Both the position numbers and the translations under genes were made by a program. A stretch of DNA of 64,000 bases from Candidatus Kuenenia stuttgartensis. GTDB taxonomy: Bacteria; Planctomycetota; Planctomycetia; Planctomycetales; Planctomycetaceae. The stretch is from positions 1 through 64,000 of the forward strand of contig CAMDRI010000007.1 of NCBI GenBank assembly GCA_945906725.1, written 5' to 3'. The notes beneath the pieces are model-generated. The model made no database searches. It worked only from the letters and a program-made list of their open reading frames with translations, and had not been told where the DNA came from. Position 1 is the stretch's first letter. Each line of letters starts with the position of its first letter. Below are positions 22,146 through 31,047 of this stretch, piece after piece.

Positions 22146-23599
22146 ACACTCTGCGGACTAAAATTGTCCAGCGAATCCGTTCGCCTCATCTGCGAGGCGG
22201 TACGACGCTGACCGAAGTGCTCATGTCGTTGATGATCATGAGCATCGGCATCGTGTCGGTGGCGACGTTGTTTCCGCTCTCAACACTGCGTGTGCTGGAA
22301 GCCAGCCGACAAACCAATTCGACGATCACGCGGTTCTCGGCCGAAGCGGTGATCGATGTCGATGCGGGGTTCTTGCACAACCCGGACGGCACGTTTCCGC
22401 CAGGTGGAGCCGACCTGACACCGTACAACAGTCAGGCGTTTCGTGGGCAGGTGTACTTCGTCGATCCGTATGGCTGGCAGACGTTTCATCGCGACGACGC
22501 ATTGTTCCCGGCGCCTTGGTCGCCACCCGGGTCGTTGGCGGTCGCTTCGAATCCGCCGCTGCGCGACACACTCGGGCAATTGCCGCTCGGATCGACGGTC
22601 AATGTGCCACTGATGCGGCGACACTCCGGGGCGACGATGTTTGCCAGCGTGGGGATCAATCCATATCCGATGATCGCCGCAGACAGCAATTTGGCGATCA
22701 ACCGGGCCGCGAAATTGGTCGGACAACCCGACAATTGGAAGTTGATCACCTCAACGGAGGTGACGACGATCGCCACGCCCGTGCCAGGAATCACCTCGCT
22801 CTCGTTGGATACCGATGCGGACCTGACGGCGGTGAGTGTGGCACCAGGCGTGGCGTATCGTGCAGTCATCTTTGATCTCAGTGGCCAGTACAGCGAAACG
22901 CGACTCCTAGCGGCCAACCCGATCGGCCAGGCATTGGCCTTCACGCCGGCGTTGCCCAGTCGGTTTGACACTTCGCCGACAGGGGTTTCGCCGAACGTTG
23001 GCAAGGTGCGCATCGAAGTGCTGGACGAGGTTTACACCTGGGCGATGTCCGTGCGCAAACGGGCAAGCGGACCGGCCAACGTCGATGTCGTGGTCTTCTT
23101 CAAACGCAGTTTCAAACCCGAACACGAATACGTTTATCCGGCCGCGCTGCGGCGGTACACGCTGGGTCCGGATGGTCAGCCTGGAGTTGCTGGCGTCAAT
23201 GACAACAACAACTTCAACAGTGCCAATAATCCGCTCATTGATGAAGTTGCTGAGATTGGCTACGTCGGCAGCGATGACTTGCCGAACACCGTCGTGACGG
23301 TCGATTTCAGCAGCTTGCCGGCCGGGGCCGACACTCCGGCATTCCGTCGCGGCGGCTATGTGTGCGACACCAAGAACGGTTTGTGGTATCGCATCCAGAA
23401 CATCCAGAACGCAACGACGACCACGGTCGATTTAGTCTTGGATAAATTCATTCAGCGCGACAACACCGAAGACTTGTTCAATTTCGGAACCGTCGATGCC
23501 GGCGAAGACGTCAACAACGACGGGATCGTTCAGCTTGGTGGGCTGTACTGGAACCCCAGCGTCGTGAATGTCTTCCCGTTGGAAATTAAGGAACCGTGA
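22142..23599 (+). CDS. GspI/PilV-like pseudopilin
   Basis: RGGTTLTEVLMSLMIMSIGIVSVATLFPLSTLRVLEASRQ; overlaps preceding stop (ATGA). Confidence 0.75.
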   Translation: MNTLRTKIVQRIRSPHLRGGTTLTEVLMSLMIMSIGIVSVATLFPLSTLRVLEASRQTNSTITRFSAEAVIDVDAGFLHNPDGTFPPGGADLTPYNSQAFRGQVYFVDPYGWQTFHRDDALFPAPWSPPGSLAVASNPPLRDTLGQLPLGSTVNVPLMRRHSGATMFASVGINPYPMIAADSNLAINRAAKLVGQPDNWKLITSTEVTTIATPVPGITSLSLDTDADLTAVSVAPGVAYRAVIFDLSGQYSETRLLAANPIGQALAFTPALPSRFDTSPTGVSPNVGKVRIEVLDEVYTWAMSVRKRASGPANVDVVVFFKRSFKPEHEYVYPAALRRYTLGPDGQPGVAGVNDNNNFNSANNPLIDEVAEIGYVGSDDLPNTVVTVDFSSLPAGADTPAFRRGGYVCDTKNGLWYRIQNIQNATTTTVDLVLDKFIQRDNTEDLFNFGTVDAGEDVNNDGIVQLGGLYWNPSVVNVFPLEIKEP

Positions 23600-23640
23600 G
23601 AACTGAGGCGAGGGATCAGGGAATTTCAGAAGGTGGAATC

Positions 23641-25641
23641 ATGAATCGGTCGCGAACAATTCGATCACGGGCTGGCTTCACGCTGGTCGAGATGCTGATG
23701 GCGGTGACGTTGGTGCTGATCATGATGGTGATGTTCGCCGAGGTGTTTCAAATCGCCGGCGGCGCGGTCACGAAGCAGCGGACGCTGGCGGACAACGATC
23801 AAAATGCTCGGACGTTCGCCACGATCATGCGTGCCGATCTCGACAAGCGGACGTTTCGCACGCTGCTGCCGTTTTATCCCGGTGAGCCGACCAATTCGGC
23901 CACGTCGTTCAACAACCGCCGCGGTTACTTCTACATCTCCTCGAACAATCCGGGGGACAGTTCGGATGACGTGTTGCAGTTCACGGTCATGTCCACGGTC
24001 AGCCTGCGGAACGCCGACGAGTCGCCGTATTACGGCAAGGCGGTGCAGTTGCCTCAGCCGACTCCCCCAGGCTGGAACACAACGCAACAGTTCTACAATT
24101 TCTTGCAGAATCCGAATCAACCCGAGCGTGATGACGGACAGGTGATTCCCAACGGCGCGGCAACCTCACGAGCGGCTGAAGTCAGTTACTTCATGCGCGG
24201 CAGCCGCCTGTATCGCCGAGTCATGTTGCTGCGCGACCCGATTCCAGCACCGGGAGTCCCTTCGGATTTGTCGAACGACCCGCAACCGAAGTCCGCGACT
24301 GGTGCGGACTATTTCAGCGCCGTCGGCGGCTATTCCGGAAATTTCTGGAGCGACTTCGATTTCTCGGCCTATCGACTTCCCACTGGGATCAACGTGGTGA
24401 CTGGTGGGACAACACCCATCAGTGCGCGGTTTGTGGGGCTCGACTTTCTGGGAAACGCGATGGCGACTCCACCATACCCAATGACGACGGGAGATCCCAA
24501 TGAGGCGATTGAGACGTACTTTTACTCGCTGGGCCAGACGTGGAATCGATTCGGTTTCAATTCGGAGTTCGCGCTGAACTCCCCCTTGAACGGGTTGCCT
24601 CGTGAATTCAGCGGCACGAACCCGGCAACAACAGGCTTTTTCTTTCTGGGACGGTTCTCACAAGAAGAGACTTCTTCCTCGGCGTTTCAATACCCCTACG
24701 GGGCTTGGAGCAACGGTGGCAATCCACTGAACACGTCGAATGCGCTGGTCGATACCACGCCAGCCGATGGCGTGGTCGACGGGTATGCCGGCGGAGCTCG
24801 TGCCGGTGTCGATTTGCTGCTCAGCAATGTGCATGAATTCCGCGTTGAGTTGTGGGATGAGCGGGTCGGAGATTTCGTTCCGGCCGGTCACACAACGGGG
24901 GTCGGCGACTTTCATTCAGCGAGACAGTTGAATCCGGATTACCATCCACTGGGTCGCCCGGCGAGTCTCACCAATATCTTTGACACTTGGCATCCCCACT
25001 TTGATCGCAACCTCGACAACAACCAGTTCAATGATCCGCCTCCGTATCGGCCGCTGAATTACTACCCAACGGGAACTCCTGGGCCGAATGCTCCGTATTG
25101 GACAGCCGGAAGCAGCTACTCGACCGAAGATGCGAATGGCAACGGAGTGTTGGATGGCAGCGAAGACGGCACCAATGGCTTTCCGAGCGATGGACTACTC
25201 AACGCGAATGTCGTCTTCCCGTTCCTCGACGAGGACGCGAATGGCAACAGTATTGCCGACGCCGGTGAGGACACGAATGGCAACGGTGCGTTCGACCGTG
25301 GCACAATGATCATCCGGCCGCTCGGCCACTCGCTAGCCTATCGCTGCATCCGGAGTGGTACATCGAATGGCAGCCTTGCGAACGAACCGCAATGGACGAC
25401 GACTCCTGGAGTAATCGTTCGCGGGAATGAAGACCTCAACAGCAATGGCATATTGGACGCTGGAGAAGACGTCATCATTCCAAACGGAGCTCTCGATACA
25501 GGGCCGGATTGGATTTGTGAATACAACGCGCGGCCGTTGAAGGCGATTCGGTTAACGGTGCGGTTCGAGCACCCGACCAGCCAGCAAATGAAACAAGTCA
25601 CGATCGTGCATTCGCTCCGCGATACCACGGCGGTGCCGTAA
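23641..25641 (+). CDS. GspJ/PilW-like pseudopilin with Ca-binding-like repeats
   Basis: RAGFTLVEMLMAVTLVLIMMVMFAEVFQIAG; EDANGNGVLDGSEDGTNG; DEDANGNSIADAGEDTNGNGAFD; NEDLNSNGILDAGED. Confidence 0.82.
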   Translation: MNRSRTIRSRAGFTLVEMLMAVTLVLIMMVMFAEVFQIAGGAVTKQRTLADNDQNARTFATIMRADLDKRTFRTLLPFYPGEPTNSATSFNNRRGYFYISSNNPGDSSDDVLQFTVMSTVSLRNADESPYYGKAVQLPQPTPPGWNTTQQFYNFLQNPNQPERDDGQVIPNGAATSRAAEVSYFMRGSRLYRRVMLLRDPIPAPGVPSDLSNDPQPKSATGADYFSAVGGYSGNFWSDFDFSAYRLPTGINVVTGGTTPISARFVGLDFLGNAMATPPYPMTTGDPNEAIETYFYSLGQTWNRFGFNSEFALNSPLNGLPREFSGTNPATTGFFFLGRFSQEETSSSAFQYPYGAWSNGGNPLNTSNALVDTTPADGVVDGYAGGARAGVDLLLSNVHEFRVELWDERVGDFVPAGHTTGVGDFHSARQLNPDYHPLGRPASLTNIFDTWHPHFDRNLDNNQFNDPPPYRPLNYYPTGTPGPNAPYWTAGSSYSTEDANGNGVLDGSEDGTNGFPSDGLLNANVVFPFLDEDANGNSIADAGEDTNGNGAFDRGTMIIRPLGHSLAYRCIRSGTSNGSLANEPQWTTTPGVIVRGNEDLNSNGILDAGEDVIIPNGALDTGPDWICEYNARPLKAIRLTVRFEHPTSQQMKQVTIVHSLRDTTAVP

Positions 25642-25659
25642 CCAACAATTCAAAACACC

Positions 25660-25770
25660 CCACCGAGCTTGTCTCGGTGGCTCGCGGGCATTTGCACTAC
25701 CTCGGAACCTGCGGGAATCATTGAGTAGTGCAGAAGCCTGAAAACCACTGAGGCAAGCTCAGAGTTCTCA
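25660..25770. repeat. REP/BIME-like complex inverted repeat (CCACCGAGCTTGTCTCGGTGG family)
   Basis: CCACCGAGCTTGTCTCGGTGG (palindrome), GCACTAC..GTAGTGC, then CCACTGAGGCAAGCTCAG, which is an imperfect reverse complement of the first arm. Confidence 0.6.
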
Positions 25771-25819
25771 GTACCGAGTGAGCACGCGGGCCGCTGACAC
25801 TACGGTCGGAGATGGAATC

Positions 25820-28800
25820 ATGAAACGTCATTCCGGTTTATTGGAAATGGTGCGTCGGCGGACATCGCGTGCTTCGCGGCGTGCGGCGTGCGGAGCGCTT
25901 GGTTTGTGGGCTTGGTCGAATGCGGGAGACCTGCGGTCGCTCAAGCGGCGGGGTCGGGGGACCCGCGCCGAGCGCGGGCGGCGCGGCAGCACGTTGGTGG
26001 TAGTCATGGCGCTGTTGGGCATGCTGTTGCTGTTGGGGGTGATCTATTTCACGTTCTCCAACCAAGAGCAGCAGAGCGCGACCTACTTCGCCGAAGCGGC
26101 CAAGCGGCTCGACGATCCTGGAGACGACATCGACGCCATCTTCGACGCGGCGACCAAGCAGTTGATTCAAGGGGGCGACGCCACACAGAAGGGGAGCGCG
26201 TTGTTTGCCGGACGGTCCTCGTTGTTGTTCACGATGCTGGGGCACGACTTGCAACCGTACTCAGGGCCTGGGGTCAATCTGATCTTTGTGTCACCAGCCA
26301 TCCCCGGATTTCCCCCAGGATGGAACGTCGATCAAGATCGTGATGGTTCCCCCGATCCGATTACCGCCGGCTACAACTTGGTCGAACTCAACGATTCGCC
26401 CGCAGCGCGGCCAGACTTGTTCGAGCGAAACCAGAGCGCGATGCCCTCGCCGGATGTCGATTACACGGCGACCGATCACAACAATCCGTTCTTGGCCTAT
26501 GAAGGTTGGACGTGGGATTTCAGCACCACGCCGCCGACACGATTGCGGGTCATCAAGCCTTCGTTCCACCGCCCGGAGTTATTCCGCAAGCCAACTGATT
26601 TCAAACCCGAACCCAACTGGGCCACGCTTCCCGGAAACGGCGGGCGCTCGTTCCGGCCGCACCCCGATCACCTTTACGTCTGGCGGCAGGGCAACCCCGG
26701 ATTTGTCGTTCGGCGGTTCGTCAGTGCCGCGTCTCCGGAAGCTGGCCTCTCGTCGTTTCCATTTCAAGTGGATCTCGACGCTGACGGGGTCTTCAACGAA
26801 CAAGGGGCGTGGGACCGAGTGGCGGGAACCGCCGCGACCTACAACCAGCCGTTTGAGTACGACGTCGATACCGACGGCGACAATGAGCGCGACGCGATTT
26901 GGATGGACTTGGATTTGCCGGTCCTGGTGCGACCCACCGACAACGCGACCTACATTCCGATGATCGCTTTCAAGGTCATCGACTTGGACTCCAAACTGAA
27001 TCTCAACGCGATCGGCAACTTGTCCGGCGAAACGCGTGTGGTGGCGACCACCAACTTTGGCAACATCGTGAACCCGACAGACCGGGATATCAGCATTTCG
27101 AGCATGGGGCTGTCGTCGTGGGAGATCAATCCGATGTGGGCGCTGGACACGCTGCCATCCGAAGTGCCGGCGCCGACGCTCATCGACCACACCGCCTATT
27201 TTCACACGCCAATCACGCAGCGGCAACTCGCCAACATGGAATGGTGGTGGTTGAACAAGGGACGTGTGAAGTATCCGACGTCCGGATCGCCGCAGATTTT
27301 CGCGGGCCGCTACGGAGAAGCGAATCGGATGTGGAACGTGCTGGCTGTCAGCACGAATGCGATCAGCGTCCAGCAATCCAATAGCAACTTATTCCCGTTC
27401 CCCGGCGTGTGGGATGCGAACGACAATCGTGACGGCAACGACGGCGGGCAAATCACAATCGCCGGAGTGCTCGGCGGTCAGACGTTGCCTTGGCAGCACC
27501 CGGTGGCGCTCAACGGTCGTGGCTCCTGGTGGAATCCGGTGAACCCAAAACAAATGGATCTGCGCTCGTTCCAACAATTGGAAGACGCCAACAGCAACGG
27601 CGTGCTCGATCCGGGCGAAGATCTCAACGCTAACAACATCTTGGATTCCGGCCCGGTGATGTTTTTACGGTACACCGACCTCGGTGTGGGCGCTGACGGT
27701 TCAGGCTACGGCAACGTCGCGTGGTTCAATTTCCTCAACGGAACTTTGATGCAGAACACAGTGGTCGGAGCGAACTTTGGGGTACCACTGACGATTCCGT
27801 TACCGCCAAATCCAACGACGAACGACTTTGTGTTGGTGGATGATCCCACGGAACTCACTCTGGAATCGAAATATGTGATCCGTCCCTACGACGAACCGCT
27901 GGAAGCGGTCGATACGTTGTTGCTGCACATGTCCAAGTCCGACCGGGACCGCACTGGCATCGCCTCGCGCGTCGCCGACCTGATGCCCGGCAACATCGTC
28001 CCCGGAACCAGCGGCACGCAGAATCAACTGGATGTCGCCAAGCGATTCACGACCATCGGTTCGGATCTGAAGACGTTCGCTTTGCCGCGTCTGCCAGGCG
28101 TCCGTGATTGGGAGTTCAACGTGGACGACGACGGCAACGGTTTTCCGGAGTTTCCGCCGCAATTCGGCAGCGGTACCGCACAAGCCTTTCAACCTCTCGA
28201 CCCATTCCGTCCGCAATTGCGGCGGCTGCTGAAAAATGAACTTGGCAATACATCGCATATTGAGCACACGTTTCGCTTGGGCATCAATGAGCTACTCGAC
28301 GTCGAACGGATTCCGAATCAGCCCGCCAATCCGCTGAGCGATCCGTTGCAGTACCGGCCACTGACCCCACATTCGACCGACATTACGCTGACGACTATCC
28401 CACCACTCAGCCCGTTGCCGGCCTATCCTCCGACGACCGAGGGGGAGAAGGAATTCTGGGCGAGACGCGACCGACAACAAATGGCTCGCGACATCTATGT
28501 GATGCTCTACACGTTCTGTGGCGGCAACGATACGGTTGACATGACCTCCACGTCGGGGATGACGGCCTATCCGGCAAACACTCGACGGATGATGGCGCAG
28601 TTCGCGGTCAACATGGTCGATGCCCTGGACCGAGACAACGTCATCACTGCCTTCGAGTACGACAACAACCTCGCCAACGGCTGGAACTTGGACGACGACG
28701 ACACAGCCAACACGACTCCTTCGGCGGGGGACACCGTTCCCGGTGATCGTGGCGTCGTCTTCGGTGTCGAGGCTCAGGAACTGACCTTCAGCGAGGTGAT

Positions 28801-30907
28801 GTGGATTCGGCAGGCGCAAGGCACAAACGGTGACAGAACACCATTCGACGATAATGTCGTTGACGGCACGAACTTCTTTCAAGTTGAACTACGGTCCGTC
28901 AGTCCAAAGTCTGTTGCCCTTGCGACTACTGTTTCCAACACAGCAACCACAGGCATCTGGCGGATTCATCGCGACGACAACTTTGATGCGACGATCGACG
29001 CGACGACCGAGAACGCATTGATCTTTTCCAGTGGAGCCGGAAGCGTGGCTCCGGGCGCGTTATTCACGATTGCTTCGGCCGATCTCACATCGGTTGGTTC
29101 GGCATCGTTGTACATCGACTACACGGGGACTGCATCCACAAGTACTGCGAAACATGCCGAACTAATCGCACCCAACTTAACCACGGGGACGGTCTACATC
29201 GGAACAACCCTGCCTCCTGAAGCGAATTTGGACTTACTTCACGCAGCGCATGCAACTCGATTCACGCTGCAAAATGGCGGTGCAGCAACGGGAAATTTTC
29301 TCAGCCGCTCGAATCCCCCGCCTGGAACTGTGACATCTACAAACTTGCATTTGGAACGTCGGCTAAACCCAAACCTCCCGCAACTTTCGCTGGCAACCAA
29401 CCCATTCACCACCGTCGACTCATTTCGCGGGATTGATCGCCGCGAATTAAGTGTTCCCTCAACCGCCACGCAATTGAATGCTTCCACCCAGCTAATGAAT
29501 GCCGTCGTCGCGACCAGAGAGCGACGTCAACCATTCGACCGTGGAGACGTTGTCGACAGCACCGGGAGTGGCTCGTCGGTGCATGTCAACAGCATCGGCC
29601 AAACCAACCCAACCGGTCCCGCGACGACTAACTTGCACCAAATCCATCACGATCGCGACTTCGCTTCGGTCGTCGAGTTATTCAACATCCCGCTGCGTGA
29701 CCCCGCTGCGGTGACGCGCAATCAACGGAACTCGCGCCGTCCACCTGAAAGTCCGGTGGGTGTACCAGCAGGTCCTTTCCCAGCGTTGGATCAGCGAGGG
29801 CAACTGGAAGTTGGCGGCCCATTCACGTTCGGAGCAGCAGTCTTGATCCAAAGCGAGGACAGCGACGAAAACGGAACGCTGGCCCTCGGCGAGGACAGCA
29901 ACGGCAATGGAGCTCTTGATCCCGGCGAGGATGGCACGAACGGCAATCCGATGGATGGCGTCCTGCAATTCGGCGAGGACGTCAACGGAAACACTGTGCT
30001 GGACGTCCCCGGCACGGCAAATCACGCCGCCCCGAATCATTTTCATCGGCTGCTGTCGCTCGTCGAAGTTCCTACTCGCTCGCACCGTCAGTTGGGTGAT
30101 CCGCTGAAGCTCACGCGAGTTCCTGGCAAACTGAATCTCAACGGCATCAACGATCCGCGAATTCTCGCAGCGCTGCTCGATGAGCGGGCGCTAATGAACG
30201 CTCCCGAACGGGATCTCAACGGCAACGGAATTTTCGATGCGGCTGAAGACCTCAACGGCAACGGCATCTTCGACTACGGCCTGACCGATGCCGGCCAGCC
30301 GACCGACGAACTCTACGGTGCCGGGCCGTTAGGTATTGGCCGAGATTGGTGGTTCAACTTCCTGGTCTCGCGCGACGGAATCGATCCGACCAGCAATTTA
30401 CCGTTGCCAATGAGTGCGGGGATACCGTCGCCACGACCACCTCGGCCGTTCCGCGACATGGGACTGCTGCGATCCAGCCAGAGCACGACGCCGCTCTCCT
30501 CACCTGTGGAGGACACTGTCTTGCGGCGTCTGCCGAATAGCATTTCCGGACGTCGATTGTTTGAACTGGGAAGCGAAAATCCGTCACCTCCAGGAGCTGA
30601 CGAGTTCCTTGATGGCACGGTCGCTCCCACGTTGCGTCATCGGCTGCTGTCGAAAGTCGCCAACAACACCTCCACGCGCAGCAATTGCTTCCTGGTGTTT
30701 GTGACCATTGGCATGTTCGAGTGCAAAGAACTGCCGAACGGGGCCACCCGCGTCGGTGCCCCGATGGATGTCGATAACGACGGCCAACCGGACACGCACC
30801 GGGCCGTGTTTATCATCGACCGCTCGATTGCCGAAGAAGCCTACGACAAGGGGAGCAAGTCGTTCGATTGGAAGAAATTGGTTCTGGCCAAGCAGCGCGT
30901 GAATTGA
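25820..30907 (+). CDS. Giant GspK-like pseudopilin / general secretion protein
   Basis: RRGSTLVVVMALLGMLLLLGVIYFTFSNQEQQSATYFAEAA (no Glu5, as in GspK); INTERNAL EDANSNGVLDPGEDLNANNILD, GEDSNGNGALDPGEDGTNGNPMDGVLQFGEDVNGN, RDLNGNGIFDAAEDLNGNGIFD; last gene of the pseudopilin run. Confidence 0.75.
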   Translation: MKRHSGLLEMVRRRTSRASRRAACGALGLWAWSNAGDLRSLKRRGRGTRAERGRRGSTLVVVMALLGMLLLLGVIYFTFSNQEQQSATYFAEAAKRLDDPGDDIDAIFDAATKQLIQGGDATQKGSALFAGRSSLLFTMLGHDLQPYSGPGVNLIFVSPAIPGFPPGWNVDQDRDGSPDPITAGYNLVELNDSPAARPDLFERNQSAMPSPDVDYTATDHNNPFLAYEGWTWDFSTTPPTRLRVIKPSFHRPELFRKPTDFKPEPNWATLPGNGGRSFRPHPDHLYVWRQGNPGFVVRRFVSAASPEAGLSSFPFQVDLDADGVFNEQGAWDRVAGTAATYNQPFEYDVDTDGDNERDAIWMDLDLPVLVRPTDNATYIPMIAFKVIDLDSKLNLNAIGNLSGETRVVATTNFGNIVNPTDRDISISSMGLSSWEINPMWALDTLPSEVPAPTLIDHTAYFHTPITQRQLANMEWWWLNKGRVKYPTSGSPQIFAGRYGEANRMWNVLAVSTNAISVQQSNSNLFPFPGVWDANDNRDGNDGGQITIAGVLGGQTLPWQHPVALNGRGSWWNPVNPKQMDLRSFQQLEDANSNGVLDPGEDLNANNILDSGPVMFLRYTDLGVGADGSGYGNVAWFNFLNGTLMQNTVVGANFGVPLTIPLPPNPTTNDFVLVDDPTELTLESKYVIRPYDEPLEAVDTLLLHMSKSDRDRTGIASRVADLMPGNIVPGTSGTQNQLDVAKRFTTIGSDLKTFALPRLPGVRDWEFNVDDDGNGFPEFPPQFGSGTAQAFQPLDPFRPQLRRLLKNELGNTSHIEHTFRLGINELLDVERIPNQPANPLSDPLQYRPLTPHSTDITLTTIPPLSPLPAYPPTTEGEKEFWARRDRQQMARDIYVMLYTFCGGNDTVDMTSTSGMTAYPANTRRMMAQFAVNMVDALDRDNVITAFEYDNNLANGWNLDDDDTANTTPSAGDTVPGDRGVVFGVEAQELTFSEVMWIRQAQGTNGDRTPFDDNVVDGTNFFQVELRSVSPKSVALATTVSNTATTGIWRIHRDDNFDATIDATTENALIFSSGAGSVAPGALFTIASADLTSVGSASLYIDYTGTASTSTAKHAELIAPNLTTGTVYIGTTLPPEANLDLLHAAHATRFTLQNGGAATGNFLSRSNPPPGTVTSTNLHLERRLNPNLPQLSLATNPFTTVDSFRGIDRRELSVPSTATQLNASTQLMNAVVATRERRQPFDRGDVVDSTGSGSSVHVNSIGQTNPTGPATTNLHQIHHDRDFASVVELFNIPLRDPAAVTRNQRNSRRPPESPVGVPAGPFPALDQRGQLEVGGPFTFGAAVLIQSEDSDENGTLALGEDSNGNGALDPGEDGTNGNPMDGVLQFGEDVNGNTVLDVPGTANHAAPNHFHRLLSLVEVPTRSHRQLGDPLKLTRVPGKLNLNGINDPRILAALLDERALMNAPERDLNGNGIFDAAEDLNGNGIFDYGLTDAGQPTDELYGAGPLGIGRDWWFNFLVSRDGIDPTSNLPLPMSAGIPSPRPPRPFRDMGLLRSSQSTTPLSSPVEDTVLRRLPNSISGRRLFELGSENPSPPGADEFLDGTVAPTLRHRLLSKVANNTSTRSNCFLVFVTIGMFECKELPNGATRVGAPMDVDNDGQPDTHRAVFIIDRSIAEEAYDKGSKSFDWKKLVLAKQRVN

Positions 30908-30929
30908 ACATCGTCTCAGCCAACGACTT

Positions 30930-31006
30930 TTCAACGCAAAGAAACGCAAAGCCCGAGGTCTGCGAAACAACTCGCCGGACTCTTTCCTTTGCGTCTTTGC
31001 GTTGAA
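30930..31006. repeat. REP-like inverted repeat (TTCAACGCAAAGAAACGCAAAG family)
   Basis: TTCAACGCAAAGAAACGCAAAG ... CTTTGCGTCTTTGCGTTGAA. Confidence 0.65.
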
Positions 31007-31047
31007 TGTCGCGGATCCTCGAACAGCAATCCTCACGGGCAATCGTG

